From Hyphococcus luteus (GTDB lineage Bacteria; Pseudomonadota; Alphaproteobacteria; Caulobacterales; Parvularculaceae): a stretch of 64,000 nt of DNA. The translations under genes were made by a program, and so were the position numbers. The stretch spans positions 124,001-188,000 of the forward strand of contig NZ_PJCH01000001.1 of NCBI RefSeq assembly GCF_002943565.1. Direction: 5' to 3'. Positions 35,988-46,777 of this stretch are shown here, piece by piece. The notes under the pieces are model-generated. The model made no database searches. It worked only from the letters and a program-made list of their open reading frames with translations, and had not been told where the DNA came from. Every line of letters begins with the position of its first letter. Positions within the stretch are counted from its first letter, which is position 1.

Positions 35988-38384
35988 CTAGTGCGTGACC
36001 ACGGAGGCGCTGTCGCCGCCCGTTTCGCCCGTCGGCGCAGGCTCCACCGGCTCGCTCCACTCGATGGGCGTCAGCTTTTGCGTCAGCGCATGCGCCAGCA
36101 CCTCGTCCACCGTGGAGACCGGAATGATCTTCAGGTCCTCTTTCACATTGTCCGGAATGTCGGCGAGATCCTTCTCGTTTTCTTCCGGAATGAGCACGGT
36201 TTTGACGCCGGCGCGGAGCGCGGCCAGGAGCTTCTCTTTAAGGCCGCCGATGGCGAGGACGCGCCCGCGCAGCGAGATCTCGCCGGTCATGGCGATGTCC
36301 TTGTGCACCGGCACGCCGGTGAGGACCGAGACGATCGCCGTCGCCATGGCGACGCCGGCGGACGGCCCGTCTTTCGGGGTCGCGCCTTCGGGCACGTGAA
36401 TGTGGATGTCGGTCTTTTCAAAGACCGGCGGCTCGATGCCGAACTCCACGGCGCGGCTCTTGACGTAAGACGAGGCCGCGGAGACGGACTCTTTCATCAC
36501 GTCTTTGAGATTGCCGGTCGGGGTCATCTTGCCCTTGCCCGGCATTTTCACCGCTTCGATGGTGAGAATGTCGCCGCCGACGGATGTCCAGGCGAGGCCC
36601 GTCACAACGCCGATCTGGTCTTCACGATCGATTTCGCCATACCGGTATTTCGGCACGCCGGCGTAATCGTTGAGATTATCCGCCGTCACGACGACGCTTG
36701 TCGCCGCGCCGGTTTCGAGGTCGCGCACCGCCTTGCGGGCGAGTTTCGCCAGTTCGCGTTCAAGCGAGCGCACGCCCGCTTCTTGCGTATAGCGGCGGAT
36801 CAGCATGGCGAGGCCGTCATCCTCGATCTTCCACTCTTCTTCCTTCAGCCCGTGGTTTTCCAGGAGCTTGGGGATCAGGTGGCGTTTGGCGATCTGGATC
36901 TTCTCATCTTCCGTGTACCCCGGAATACGGATGATCTCCATCCGGTCAAGCAAGGGCTGCGGCATGTTGAGCGAGTTCGCCGTGGTGATGAACATCACGT
37001 CCGAAAGATCGTAATCGACTTCGAGATAATGATCCGCGAAGGTCGAATTCTGTTCCGGATCGAGCACTTCCAAGAGCGCCGAAGCCGGATCGCCGCGGAA
37101 ATCCTGGCCCATCTTGTCGATCTCATCCAGGAGGAAGAGCGGATTGGATTTCTTCGCCTTCTTCATGGACTGGATGATCTTGCCCGGCATGGAGCCGATA
37201 TAGGTCCGCCGGTGGCCGCGGATTTCCGCTTCGTCGCGCACGCCGCCGAGCGACACGCGCACGAATTCGCGGCCCGTCGCCTCGGCGATGGATTTGCCGA
37301 GCGAGGTTTTGCCGACGCCCGGCGGGCCGACGAGGCAAAGGATCGGGCCTTTCAGCTTGCCCATCCGCTTTTGCACGGCGAGATATTCGACGATGCGCTC
37401 CTTGACCTTCTCAAGGCCGTAATGATCCGCATCGAGAACTTCCTCGGCCTTGCCGAGATCGCTCTTCACTTTCGACCGGTTGTTCCATGGGATGGAAGTC
37501 AGCCAGTCGAGATAGTTCCGGACCACCGTCGATTCCGCCGACATCGGGCTCATCTGGCGCAGCTTTTTCAGCTCGCCTTCCGCCTTCGTCCGGGCTTCCT
37601 TCGACAGCTTAGTCTTTTTGATCTTCTCTTCGAGTTCGGAAAGCTCGTCGCGGCCGTCATCGCCCTCGCCGAGCTCTTTCTGGATCGCCTTCATCTGTTC
37701 GTTGAGATAATATTCGCGCTGCGTCTTCTCCATCTGGCGTTTGACGCGGTTGCGGATCTTTTTCTCAACCTGAAGGACGCTCATCTCGCCTTCCATCAGC
37801 GCATAGACGCGCTCCAGGCGTTCGGCGACATTGGCGATCTCGAGGAGATCCTGCTTTTCCTGAATCTTGATGTTCAGATGCGAGGCCACCGTGTCGGCGA
37901 GTTTCGCGTACTCCTCGATCTGGCTGATCGAGACGATCACTTCCGGCGGCACGCGCTTGTTGAGCTTCACATAGGATTCAAACTGCGTGACGACGGAACG
38001 CGCCAGCGCTTCAAGCTCGGATTCGTCGCTTTCGCCTTCCTCGATATAAGTGGCCTCGGCTTCGAAATAGTCGTCGGTGCGCACATAGTTTTCGATGTGC
38101 GCGCGCGATTCGCCCTCGACCAGCACTTTCACGGTGCCGTCAGGCAGTTTCAAAAGCTGCATCACCGAGGCGATGACGCCGACGTCATAAATGTCTTCGG
38201 CCTGCGGATCGTCGTCGCTGGCGTCTTTTTGCGCGACGAGAAGGATTTTCTTGTCGTTCTGCATGACGTTTTCGAGCGCCGTGACGGATTTCTCACGACC
38301 CACGAACAACGGCACGATCATGCCCGGAAACACGACGATGTCGCGCAAGGGCAGCACTGGATAGGTTACGGTCTCGCTCATCAA
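35988..38384 (-). CDS. lon: ATP-dependent protease Lon
   Basis: The 798-residue protein has the standard three parts: an N-terminal LAN substrate-binding domain ([15 protein letters not shown]...), a coiled-coil region, and an AAA+ domain with Walker [10 protein letters not shown] near residue 355 and Walker [10 protein letters not shown]. The C-terminal Ser-Lys protease domain has its nucleophile Ser in [10 protein letters not shown] near residue 675. It degrades misfolded and regulatory proteins; in this bacterial group these include DnaA and CcrM. It lies between hupB and clpX on the minus strand. Confidence 0.97.
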   Translation of the reverse strand: MMSETVTYPVLPLRDIVVFPGMIVPLFVGREKSVTALENVMQNDKKILLVAQKDASDDDPQAEDIYDVGVIASVMQLLKLPDGTVKVLVEGESRAHIENYVRTDDYFEAEATYIEEGESDESELEALARSVVTQFESYVKLNKRVPPEVIVSISQIEEYAKLADTVASHLNIKIQEKQDLLEIANVAERLERVYALMEGEMSVLQVEKKIRNRVKRQMEKTQREYYLNEQMKAIQKELGEGDDGRDELSELEEKIKKTKLSKEARTKAEGELKKLRQMSPMSAESTVVRNYLDWLTSIPWNNRSKVKSDLGKAEEVLDADHYGLEKVKERIVEYLAVQKRMGKLKGPILCLVGPPGVGKTSLGKSIAEATGREFVRVSLGGVRDEAEIRGHRRTYIGSMPGKIIQSMKKAKKSNPLFLLDEIDKMGQDFRGDPASALLEVLDPEQNSTFADHYLEVDYDLSDVMFITTANSLNMPQPLLDRMEIIRIPGYTEDEKIQIAKRHLIPKLLENHGLKEEEWKIEDDGLAMLIRRYTQEAGVRSLERELAKLARKAVRDLETGAATSVVVTADNLNDYAGVPKYRYGEIDREDQIGVVTGLAWTSVGGDILTIEAVKMPGKGKMTPTGNLKDVMKESVSAASSYVKSRAVEFGIEPPVFEKTDIHIHVPEGATPKDGPSAGVAMATAIVSVLTGVPVHKDIAMTGEISLRGRVLAIGGLKEKLLAALRAGVKTVLIPEENEKDLADIPDNVKEDLKIIPVSTVDEVLAHALTQKLTPIEWSEPVEPAPTGETGGDSASVVTH

Positions 38385-38723
38385 TTACTCCTGTCAGCAC
38401 GCCCAAATCGCCCTTTAAAGGACTGCGGCGCGCGCCCGCTTCTCGCCCTCGCCTCTATTAGGGCGGCGGTTCGCCGGAATGCGCAACGCTTTGTGAAAGC
38501 CGCTGCGCGCAAGGCCGAACAGATGGGGCCGGCTAAAGCTCCCGCGGGCCTTGAATGGCGGACCGCCGTTATAAGACGACGGGGCGAATTCCCGGTTAAT
38601 GTGGCGCTAAAATGCGTGATTTCAAGCATTGGCGGCAAACGCCGCGGCAAATGGGGAAAACGCCGCCCCGAGACTGGCCGGCGCGGCGTTTCCTGTTCGC
38701 ATGAAGCAGCTTTCGCTGATCGG
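38385..38723. other. intergenic region between clpX and lon
   Basis: The 339 bp are GC-rich with no gene recognised. It must hold the lon promoter, but no clear boxes are visible. Confidence 0.5.
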
Positions 38724-40007
38724 TCAGGCGCTGGCGTCGGCTTCCACCGCGCCCTTTTCCCGATCGGAATAAATGTAAAGCGGCGTGGCGTTGCCGTCGA
38801 CGACCTCGCCGTTAACCACCACTTCGACGACCCCTTCGAGCGTCGGCAGTTCGAACATGGAATCGAGCAGAATGCCTTCCATGATCGAGCGCAGGCCGCG
38901 CGCGCCGGTCTTGCGCGCAATCGCCCTGCGCGCGATCGCCATTTTCGCGTCGTCGGTGAAGGTGAGTTTCACATCCTCCATTTCGAACAGACGCTGATAT
39001 TGTTTGACGAGCGCGTTTTTCGGCGACGTCAAAATCTCGATGAGCGCTTCTTCGTCGAGATCCTCGAGCGTTGCGATCACCGGCAGACGGCCGACAAATT
39101 CCGGGATGAGGCCGAATTTCAGAAGGTCTTCCGGCTCGACTTCCTGAAGGATGTCGCCGATGCGCCGGTCGTCGGCGCTCTTCACTTCGGCGGAGAAGCC
39201 GATGGACGAGCCTTCGCCGCGCCCGGCGATGACTTTTTCAAGACCGGCGAACGCGCCGCCGACGATGAACAGGATGTTCGTCGTGTCCACTTGCAGGAAT
39301 TCCTGCTGCGGATGCTTCCTGCCGCCCTGCGGCGGAACGGAGGCGACCGTGCCTTCCATGATTTTCAAAAGCGCCTGCTGCACGCCCTCGCCCGACACGT
39401 CGCGGGTGATCGAGGGGTTGTCCGATTTGCGCGAAATCTTGTCGACCTCGTCGATATAAACGATGCCGCGCTGCGCGCGTTCGACATTGTAGTCCGCCGA
39501 CTGCAGCAGCTTGAGGATGATGTTCTCGACATCCTCGCCCACATAGCCCGCTTCGGTGAGCGTCGTCGCATCGGCCATGGTGAAAGGCACGTCGAGAATG
39601 CGCGCCAGCGTCTGCGCCAGCAGCGTCTTGCCCGAGCCCGTGGGACCGATCAGGAGAATATTCGACTTCGCCAGTTCGACGTCGTTGTTCTTGGCCGCAT
39701 GATTGAGGCGCTTGTAGTGGTTGTGCACCGCGACCGAGAGCACGCGTTTCGCCTGCGCCTGGCCGATGACGTAATCGTCGAGAACCTTGTGAATTTGCTG
39801 CGGGCTCGGAACGCCGTCGCTCGCCTTGACCAGCGACGATTTCGATTCCTCGCGGATGATGTCCATGCACAGCTCGACGCATTCATCGCAGATGAACACC
39901 GTCGGGCCCGCAATCAACTTGCGCACCTCGTGCTGGCTCTTGCCGCAGAATGAGCAGTAAAGGGTGTTTTTCCCGTCACCGCCGCTTTTGCCGCCGATCT
40001 TGCTCAC
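38724..40007 (-). CDS. clpX: ATP-dependent Clp protease ATP-binding subunit ClpX
   Basis: The 427-residue protein has an N-terminal zinc finger (C18, C21, C40, C43), a Walker A motif GPTGSGKT, Walker [11 protein letters not shown], and pore loop GYVGEDVE. It unfolds substrates and feeds them to ClpP; in CtrA-pathway bacteria it drives cell-cycle proteolysis. It is downstream of clpP (229 bp gap) on the minus strand. It is standard in length and motifs. Confidence 0.97.
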   Translation of the reverse strand: MSKIGGKSGGDGKNTLYCSFCGKSQHEVRKLIAGPTVFICDECVELCMDIIREESKSSLVKASDGVPSPQQIHKVLDDYVIGQAQAKRVLSVAVHNHYKRLNHAAKNNDVELAKSNILLIGPTGSGKTLLAQTLARILDVPFTMADATTLTEAGYVGEDVENIILKLLQSADYNVERAQRGIVYIDEVDKISRKSDNPSITRDVSGEGVQQALLKIMEGTVASVPPQGGRKHPQQEFLQVDTTNILFIVGGAFAGLEKVIAGRGEGSSIGFSAEVKSADDRRIGDILQEVEPEDLLKFGLIPEFVGRLPVIATLEDLDEEALIEILTSPKNALVKQYQRLFEMEDVKLTFTDDAKMAIARRAIARKTGARGLRSIMEGILLDSMFELPTLEGVVEVVVNGEVVDGNATPLYIYSDREKGAVEADASA

Positions 40008-40236
40008 TATACCTGCACTCCTTCGTCAGCGCCGCTTGTTATCCCCGCAAAAATGGGGCCGCGCCGGTTTTTTCCGCCTCTTGCCCGGCCCCGCCGGTCC
40101 GGCGGCGCCGCGTGATGGCAAAACTGCACGAATGGCGCCAAGGCCAATTCCGCCTCCCGCCATAGGACCATATTCCGCCGTGGCCAATCAAGGAACCATT
40201 TCCTCATTGCCTTAACGGATATGGTGAATTTCCTCC

Positions 40237-40878
40237 TCAGCCCTCTGCGCCCTCGGTCCCGGCGCTGCGTTCGGAGAGAACCTTGTCGATCAGTCCGAAG
40301 GAAACCGCCTCTTCCGGGTCCATGAAATGGTCGCGATCGAGGGTTTTCTCAATGGTTTCATAGGATTGGCCGGTGTGTTCCACATAAATCTCATTCAGCC
40401 GGCGCTTCAGCTTGATGATGTCCTGGGCGTGGCGCTCAATATCGGAGGCCTGGCCCTGGAAGCCGCCTGAGGGCTGGTGGACCATGATCCGGGAGTTCGG
40501 CAGCGAGAAGCGCATGTCCTTGTCGCCGGCCGTGAGCAACAGCGAGCCCATGGAGGCGGCCATCCCGACGCACATGGTGGAGACCGCCGGGCGGATGAAT
40601 TTCATGGTGTCGTACATCGCGAGGCCCGCCGAGACCGAGCCGCCCGGAGAGTTGATATAAAAGGAAATTTCCTTTTTGGGGTTCTCCGCCTCGAGAAACA
40701 GCAGCTGGGCGACGATCAGGGTCGAAATGCCGTCATGGACCGGCCCGGAGAGGAAGATGATCCGCTCTTTCAAAAGCCGGGAATAGATGTCGTAGGAGCG
40801 CTCGCCGCGGCTCGTCTGCTCGACCACGATCGGCACGAGCGTGTTCATGTAAACATCGTTGGGGTCTTTCATCGACAT
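40237..40878 (-). CDS. clpP: ATP-dependent Clp protease proteolytic subunit ClpP
   Basis: The 213-residue serine protease has its catalytic Ser in [10 protein letters not shown] near residue 109 and His in MVHQPSGG near residue 132, followed by Asp in [13 protein letters not shown]. It forms the tetradecameric barrel used by ClpX and ClpA. It is upstream of clpX. A 403-bp gap separates it from tig, so it probably has its own promoter. Confidence 0.97.
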   Translation of the reverse strand: MSMKDPNDVYMNTLVPIVVEQTSRGERSYDIYSRLLKERIIFLSGPVHDGISTLIVAQLLFLEAENPKKEISFYINSPGGSVSAGLAMYDTMKFIRPAVSTMCVGMAASMGSLLLTAGDKDMRFSLPNSRIMVHQPSGGFQGQASDIERHAQDIIKLKRRLNEIYVEHTGQSYETIEKTLDRDHFMDPEEAVSFGLIDKVLSERSAGTEGAEG

Positions 40879-41281
40879 CCTCTTTCCAAATTCGGCCGCA
40901 GGCGGTCCTGCGGCGTCTTGTGACCTCTTACAGCCGGCGGCAAGGCGGGTCCGGCTTACGTTAATTCCAATCCTTAAGATGGGGTCTTATCGCGGCTGCG
41001 CCAGCCCCCTTTTTCACCACCTTAGCGTCTCCCGCTTAAGCGAGGGTTATTCTTTTGAAAATGCAAGATTTTCCTCGGAAATGGGTTAACAGCCATAAGG
41101 CAATTTCGATGCTGGCCCGAAACGGGCCGGAAGAGCCCGCGCGGCGGTCCGCCATCCGTTTAAGATCGGCACGGGGGGCGGCCGGGGCCGTCCCGGGAAA
41201 GAAAAGGAAGCCGGAACGGAAAACGGGCCGCATCCGCTGCGGCCCGCCTCGAAGTCCTGACGCTCTTTCGCCCCTCGCGCC
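40879..41281. other. intergenic region between tig and clpP, with tig terminator
   Basis: No gene is recognised. It carries the tig terminator (41224-41246) and must contain the clpP promoter. CCCCATCT on the minus strand (40977-40984) looks like a heat-shock -10 element, but I see no matching -35. Confidence 0.5.
41224..41246 (-). terminator. probable terminator of tig
   Basis: A 9-bp stem (CGGGCCGCA with its complement) with a 5-nt loop is followed on the minus strand by TTTTCCG. It is 36 bp after the tig stop. Confidence 0.7.
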
Positions 41282-42661
41282 TTAAAGGCCGGCCTCGAGC
41301 AGGGCGTCTTCGCCTTCCGGCTCTTCCATCAGCTTGTCCTTGGAGACGGTTTTGTCCGTCACCTCGGCGCGCTCGATGACATAGTCGACGACTTTTTCCT
41401 CGAACAGCGGGGCGCGGATCTGCTGAATGGCGCCCGGATTTTCCTGATAGAATTTGAGGACGTCCTGCGGGCTGATCTGCTGGCCCTGCATGGAGAGATA
41501 CTGGGCTTCCTGCATCGCCTGGCGCTGGATCGCCTGTTGCAGCTCTTCGTTCGGGACCTGCACGTCGGCGCGCTTGCCGATCTCGGCGAGAACCAGCCCC
41601 AAGCGCACGCGGCGCTCGGCGATCTTCTTATATTCCTCTTTCAGCTCGTCTTCGGTCTTGTCCTTGTCTTCCTCGTCGCGCTCGGCGCTTTCGACCTGGC
41701 GCCAGATCTGCTCGAATTCGGCGTCGACCATGCCTTTCGGCAGTTCGAAATTGTGGCCTTCGTCGAGCTTGTCGAGGAGCGCGCGTTTCAGATGGCTGCG
41801 CGACAGGTTCTTGTAGTCGCTTTCGATGCGCTCTTTGACGCGCGATTTCAGATCGTCGAGGCTTTCAAGCCCGACCTGCTTGGCGAGCTCGTCATTGATC
41901 TCGACTTTCTCCGGCGCGCGCACTTCCTGCACCGTCACGTCGAAGGTCGCTTCTTTCCCGGCGAGCTCCTTGGCGTGATATTCTTCCGGGAAGGTCACCT
42001 TCACCTCGACCTCGTCGCCGGTCTTGGCGCCGGTCAGCTGGTCCTCGAAGCCGGCGATGAACTGACCCGAGCCGAGCACGAGCTCGAAGCCTTCGCCCTT
42101 GCCGCCTTCGAATTCCTCGCCGTCGATCTTGCCGACGAAATCGATGAGGAGCTGGTCTTTTTCCTGGGCCTTGGCGGTCTTGCCGCGCGCCTTGTAGCTG
42201 ACCTGCTGTTCGGCGATGTTCTGAAGCGCTTCATCGACATCGCTTTCGGGCACTTCGGCGACCGGACGGGTCAGCTTCAGGCCGGCGACGTCCATGGGCT
42301 CGAAGCTCGGCAGAATTTCCGCATGCAGATCATATTCGAGATCGGCCTTGCCTTCGATCACATCCTCGATCTTGGAGATGAGATGGGGATGCGGCTGGGT
42401 CGCGGGCTGCAACTCGCGCTCGGAAAACGCCTTTTGCGACGTCTCGCTGACGACTTCCTGGATGATCTCGCTCATCATCCCCTTGCCGTACATTTTCTTT
42501 AGGAAAGAAACCGGCGCCTTCCCCTTGCGGAAGCCCTTGAGGTTGACCTTGCCTTTGACCTCGTTGAGGCGCGCGACAAGCTTTTCGTCGAGCTCCTCGG
42601 CGCTCACCTTCACCAGGAATTTGCGGTCGAGCCCTTCGGCGCTTTTTTCAATGACTTCCAT
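41282..42661 (-). CDS. tig: trigger factor
   Basis: The 459-residue ribosome-bound chaperone has an N-terminal ribosome-binding domain with the GFRKGKAP signature, a central FKBP-type peptidyl-prolyl isomerase domain (about 150-245), and a C-terminal helical chaperone domain ending in an acidic tail. It is the first gene of the tig-clpP-clpX-lon-hup series on the minus strand, and has its own terminator. Confidence 0.96.
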   Translation of the reverse strand: MEVIEKSAEGLDRKFLVKVSAEELDEKLVARLNEVKGKVNLKGFRKGKAPVSFLKKMYGKGMMSEIIQEVVSETSQKAFSERELQPATQPHPHLISKIEDVIEGKADLEYDLHAEILPSFEPMDVAGLKLTRPVAEVPESDVDEALQNIAEQQVSYKARGKTAKAQEKDQLLIDFVGKIDGEEFEGGKGEGFELVLGSGQFIAGFEDQLTGAKTGDEVEVKVTFPEEYHAKELAGKEATFDVTVQEVRAPEKVEINDELAKQVGLESLDDLKSRVKERIESDYKNLSRSHLKRALLDKLDEGHNFELPKGMVDAEFEQIWRQVESAERDEEDKDKTEDELKEEYKKIAERRVRLGLVLAEIGKRADVQVPNEELQQAIQRQAMQEAQYLSMQGQQISPQDVLKFYQENPGAIQQIRAPLFEEKVVDYVIERAEVTDKTVSKDKLMEEPEGEDALLEAGL

Positions 42662-42724
42662 CTTCCGTCTCGTCTCTTATCTGGCCGGCTGGCCGGTAAA
42701 TCGTTTCGTTCCCGTTGCGTCCGC

Positions 42725-42843
42725 CTTCGCCAAGGCTTCGGCATGGCAGCCTTCGCCTGAGATCACTCAGGCATGGCGGGGAGGCTGTCAGCTCCCCCGA
42801 ACCGGCTTGCCGAGCCGAAGCCTTGCGAAGCAGGCGAAGGCTG
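42725..42843. repeat. interlocked inverted repeats next to tRNA-Leu
   Basis: Two inverted-repeat pairs are arranged A-B-A'-B'. A is CTTCGCCAAGGCTTCGGC (42725-42742), with A' at 42814-42830 pairing at 17 of 18 positions. B is CAGCCTTCGCCTG (42747-42759), with B' at 42831-42843 pairing perfectly. B' reaches the 3' end of tRNA-Leu. The element may be a small palindromic repeat of the dispersed type. Confidence 0.6.
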
Positions 42844-42926
42844 GTGCGGATGAGAGGACTCGAACCTCCACGCCTTGCGGCGCCAGAACCTAAATCTGGT
42901 GCGTCTACCAGTTCCGCCACATCCGC
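42842..42926 (-). tRNA. tRNA-Leu (anticodon TAG)
   Basis: The minus strand gives an 85-nt class II tRNA with encoded CCA: acceptor GCGGATG, D-arm with AACTGGTAGACGC, anticodon loop TTTAGGT (TAG), long variable arm CGCCGCAAGGCGT, and T-arm GAGGTTCGAGTCCTC. The long variable arm and TAG anticodon identify leucine. Confidence 0.95.
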
Positions 42927-43154
42927 TAAGGCCGTCGCCTGACGCGAAAATCCATGTTTCCCATATGCAAAACGGGCCGCAGCCAAAGCGGCGACCCCCG
43001 ATGCGAGCGGGCTTCTATAACAGAGAAAACCGGCCTGTCGAGGCGTCGCGGGGCGTCCGGCAGCCAAATTCTCCGAATTTGTCCGCCGGTTTTCAGTTTA
43101 CGCGTTTTCTACGGCCAACCGGCCTCCACTGAGTGCTCGGGGGGCCGGAAAACG

Positions 43155-43655
43155 CTAGGGGAGCCCTTTTTCGAACCAGGTCACGTCGTGATAGCGGCCG
43201 AATTTGCGCCCCACCTCCCGATAGGTCCCGATCTCCTTGAAGCCGAAGCGCTGATGGAAGCGGATCGAGGCGTCATTGGGCAGAGCGATCCCGGCATAGG
43301 CGCGGTGCACGTCCTCGCCCGCAAGAGCCGAAAACAGCCGCTCATAGAGGGCCCGCCCGACCCCGCGCCCGCCGATCTCCGGCGGGACATAGACGGTCGT
43401 TTCGACCGAGGTCGAATAGGCCTTCTTGGGTTTGAAGGCCATGGAGCCGGCGTAACCGGCGAAGGCCCCGTCCATCTCGGCGACGAAAAGCTGGTGCGGG
43501 CCGGCCTTAGCGAACTGGGCGAACCAGGGTTCGCGCTCCGCCGCCGTGAAGGCGCCCACATCGAAGGTGACCGCCGTCGTCTCCACGAAATGATTGTAGA
43601 GCGCGGTGATCGCCTCGAGATCGCGGCGCTCGGCATGGCGGACGGCAACGCTCAT
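43155..43655 (-). CDS. GNAT family N-acetyltransferase (phosphinothricin acetyltransferase-like)
   Basis: The start is the ATG at 43655, inside an ATGA overlap with the Nnr stop, giving 166 residues; the open frame continues far upstream but only as a shadow of Nnr. The GNAT fold has the acetyl-CoA loop IGGRGVGRALYE, preceded by ETTVYVPPE and followed by ALPNDASIRFHQRFGFKEIG. The pattern ALYNHFVETTAVTFD at the N terminus fits the PAT/YncA group that acetylates small amino compounds. The substrate is unknown. Confidence 0.83.
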   Translation of the reverse strand: MSVAVRHAERRDLEAITALYNHFVETTAVTFDVGAFTAAEREPWFAQFAKAGPHQLFVAEMDGAFAGYAGSMAFKPKKAYSTSVETTVYVPPEIGGRGVGRALYERLFSALAGEDVHRAYAGIALPNDASIRFHQRFGFKEIGTYREVGRKFGRYHDVTWFEKGLP

Positions 43656-45193
43656 TGCTGGGCGGCGCCGCCGTGCGGTCCGGGCTGAGGGCCCGCCTCG
43701 CCCGTCTGTTGTTGTGGGGGCGCGAAAAGCTGGCGCAACACGGAAGGGACGGCGCGCGGCAGGTCTTCGGCGATGAGCCCCGGCCCCGCCGCCTGGCCGC
43801 AGGCGCCGTGGAGCCAGACGCCCGCAGCGGCGCCGGCGAAGCCGTCCATCCCTTGCGCCTTCAACCCCGCGATGAAACCGGCGAGGACGTCGCCGGCGCC
43901 GGCGGTCGCAAGATCGGGCGGCGCATTGGCGTTGATGAGCGCGCGTCCATCCGGCGCGGCGATCGCCGTGTCGGGGCCTTTCAGGACAACGACGCATCCG
44001 GCTTTGGCGGCGGCGGCGCGCGCCATGGCGAGCTTGCCCTCGCGTTTCGCCTCTTCGGGAAAGAGCCGCGCAAACTCGCCCGTATGCGGCGTCAACACGT
44101 CGTCGGGCCGCAAGGCGGCGAACAAAGCCTGCCGGTCGTCGGCGAAGCTCGTCAGCGCATCGGCGTCGAGGACGGCGCCTGCCTTACTCGCCAGGACCGT
44201 AAGAATCTTTTCCTTCGTCTCAGGCCCGACGCCCATGGCCGGCCCGGCGACGGCGACCATGCGGATGCGTTCGGCGTCGGCGAGATGCGCGCTGACCTCT
44301 TCGCTCGTATCGCACGCCCGCAGCATGATCGCCGTTAAGTGCGCCGCATGCACGGGCGCGGCGTCCGACGGCGACAGGACGGTGACGAGCCCCGCCCCGG
44401 CGCGCAGGGCGCCCTCCGCCGAGAGCCTGATGGCGCCGGTGTTCAAAGGCCCGCCCGACAGCGCCATCACCGAGCCGCGCGCATATTTATGGCCCGCCCA
44501 GCGCGGACGCGGATACAAGCCGCCCCACAAGGCCGGCACGTTTTCATAAGTCTTGGCCCCGGTCGCCGCCGTCATCGCATCGTCGATGCCGATATCGGCG
44601 ACATCGACGGCGCCGCAGAGCGCCCGTCCCGGAAACAGAAGATGGCCGAGCTTGCGGGCGTGAAAAGTGACCGAGCGCGTCGCCTCCACCGCGACGCCCA
44701 TCACGGCGCCGGTGTCCGTATGCACGCCGGAGGGAAGATCGACGGCGAGCACCGGCGCGGGATGCGCGTTCATCGCCTCGATCGCTTCTTTGGCGGAGCC
44801 TTCGACATCGCGCGCCAGCCCCGTGCCGAAAATCGCATCGATAATGAGCCCCGCCCCGCCCAGAAAATCGGATGAAAAATCGGCAATCTCGCCTTCATAG
44901 AGATCGGCCATCAGCTTGGCGTCGCCTTTGAGCGCTGCTTTGTCGCCGATCAGCGCCAGCGTCACCGGCCAGCCCGCCCCGGCGAGGACCCGCGCCGCGA
45001 CGAACCCGTCGCCGCCATTATTGCCGGGCCCGCAGACCACGGCGACCGGCCGCCTGGTCCAGCCGCGCATGGCGATTTCAGCGGTCTTGGTCCCCGCACT
45101 CTCCATCAGCGCCGCGGAGGCCGTGCCCGATGCAATCGCGGCGGCTTCGGCCGCACGCATTTCGTCTCCGGACAGGACAATTAACGGGTTCAC
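43652..45193 (-). CDS. nnr: bifunctional NAD(P)H-hydrate epimerase / ADP-dependent NAD(P)H-hydrate dehydratase
   Basis: The 513-residue metabolite-repair enzyme has two domains. The N-terminal NnrE epimerase (about 1-210) has CGPGNNGGDGFVAAR and AVDLPSGVHTDTG. The C-terminal NnrD dehydratase (about 225-500) has a ribokinase-like GGPLNTGA region, TPHTGEFARL, and the catalytic GAGDVLAGFIAG. It restores hydrated NAD(P)H. Its stop overlaps the acetyltransferase start by 4 bp. It is divergent from glnB. Confidence 0.93.
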   Translation of the reverse strand: MNPLIVLSGDEMRAAEAAAIASGTASAALMESAGTKTAEIAMRGWTRRPVAVVCGPGNNGGDGFVAARVLAGAGWPVTLALIGDKAALKGDAKLMADLYEGEIADFSSDFLGGAGLIIDAIFGTGLARDVEGSAKEAIEAMNAHPAPVLAVDLPSGVHTDTGAVMGVAVEATRSVTFHARKLGHLLFPGRALCGAVDVADIGIDDAMTAATGAKTYENVPALWGGLYPRPRWAGHKYARGSVMALSGGPLNTGAIRLSAEGALRAGAGLVTVLSPSDAAPVHAAHLTAIMLRACDTSEEVSAHLADAERIRMVAVAGPAMGVGPETKEKILTVLASKAGAVLDADALTSFADDRQALFAALRPDDVLTPHTGEFARLFPEEAKREGKLAMARAAAAKAGCVVVLKGPDTAIAAPDGRALINANAPPDLATAGAGDVLAGFIAGLKAQGMDGFAGAAAGVWLHGACGQAAGPGLIAEDLPRAVPSVLRQLFAPPQQQTGEAGPQPGPHGGAAQQ

Positions 45194-45212
45194 GCCTTGA
45201 GACCTTTCTTAA

Positions 45213-45655
<443 letters not shown>

Positions 45656-45656
<1 letters not shown>

Positions 45657-46339
45657 TGGCGGCCAGCGCGACCGTTCCCGTCCCGGCGGAAGACCGCATC
45701 TTCGAAAGCTTCACCGCCGCGCTCGCCCGCGCCGAGCGTTTTGAAGAGCCCTATCGTCACTGGCTGATCCGCGACGTCCTGCCTTCGGATATTCTCGAGG
45801 ACCTCGCCGCGCTCGACTTTCCTCTGGCCGATGTCAGCGACAAATCCGGCAAGCGCGAATATCACAACGAGACGCGCCATTATATCGACCGGGAGAACAT
45901 CGCCGCCCACCCTCAGGCGGCCGCCCTCGCCCACGCTTTTCAGGCGCCCCGCATGGCGGGCGCCGTTGAGGCGTTTTTCGAAACCGACATTGAGGGAACC
46001 TTTCTGCGCATCGAATATGCGCAGGACATGACCGGCTTCTGGCTCGAACCGCACACCGATCTCGGCGTCAAGCGCCTCACCGTGCTGCTTTACCTGCCGA
46101 ACGGCGAAGGCCAGGACGATCTGGGCACGGACATTTACAACAGCGACAAGAGCTGGGCGAAGCGCTCGCCCTTCACGCCGAACTCGGCGATGGCGTTCGT
46201 GCCCGGCGGCGACACCTATCACGGCTTCGAACCCCGGGAGATCAAGGGCGTCAGGAAGTCCCTCATTCTCAATTACGTCACCACCGACTGGCGCGACCGC
46301 GAACAGCTTTGCTTTCCGGACAAGACGGTGACGCGATAA
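45656..46339 (+). CDS. 2-oxoglutarate/Fe(II)-dependent oxygenase family protein
   Basis: The 227-residue protein has the cupin-fold dioxygenase triad: H133 and D135 in EPHTDLG, H189 in DTYHGFE, with a candidate 2-oxoglutarate-binding Arg at R200 (GVRKSLILNY). It would hydroxylate or demethylate an unknown small molecule or protein using O2 and 2-oxoglutarate. The start overlaps the glnB stop by one base (TAATG), so the two are translationally coupled, an unusual pairing given that P-II also binds 2-oxoglutarate. A terminator follows 8 bp after its stop. Confidence 0.78.
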
Positions 46340-46347
46340 CAACCCTC

Positions 46348-46380
46348 CCCTCTCCTCTCTGAGGAGAGGGCTTTTCTTCT
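46348..46380 (+). terminator. rho-independent terminator after the 2-oxoglutarate oxygenase
   Basis: The stem CCCTCTCCTC with its complement GAGGAGAGGG around a TCT loop is followed by CTTTTCTTCT. Confidence 0.8.
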
Positions 46381-46747
46381 CGCTTGTTAAGCCCGCCCCA
46401 ATAACGCGAACCGGATCCCCGGCGTTCATCATTTCCCATGAATTCTTACCGGAATCCCGCTTTCGGTGCGTAGTTATCCACGGGATGCGCGGCGGCTTTA
46501 TAGTGCCCTGTTTGTCGTTTTCGCGCGCTTTGAGGCATACGCGCCGCAAACGCATCCATGTCATGCCCGGCGGTCACCTTGGCCAAAGGAACGCGCGGGC
46601 AGTCGAAGAAAGAAAGAGGCGCCCCCCCCCCCCGTGACGCATCGTGTGAAACATCCCGTGGAACATTTTACGCAAATGGCGCCAAACTCGGCTGAAAGCC
46701 AGGAAAGACGGGGTTTAAAAGAAAAGGAGATTCCGTTTTACGCAATA

Positions 46748-46763
46748 TGTTTCACGCGAAAGA
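46748..46763. promoter_or_regulatory. parS-like site TGTTTCACGCGAAAGA
   Basis: This matches the ParB-binding consensus TGTTTCACGTGAAACA at 14 of 16 positions, in a convergent gap where ParB or another regulator could bind. No parA/parB genes are in the window. Confidence 0.4.
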
Positions 46764-46777
46764 ACGCGCGCCGCGCT

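Larger units (their letters stand above)
46340..46777. other. convergent intergenic region with poly-C tract and parS-like sites
   Basis: No gene is recognised. Contents in order: a terminator (46348-46380), a DnaA-box-like TTATCCACG (46474-46482), a run of 12 C (46622-46633), two half parS-like elements (GTGTGAAACA near 46644, CGTGGAACA near 46657), and a better one at 46748-46763. Confidence 0.5.

Noticed and set aside
35898-39953. A 1351-codon open frame on the plus strand opposite lon and clpX
   Set aside because: It is the antisense shadow of two unmistakable genes in GC-rich DNA, and its translation has no domain pattern.
40977-40984. CCCCATCT on the minus strand upstream of clpP, like a heat-shock -10 box
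   Set aside because: No -35 element at proper spacing, so I do not call a promoter.
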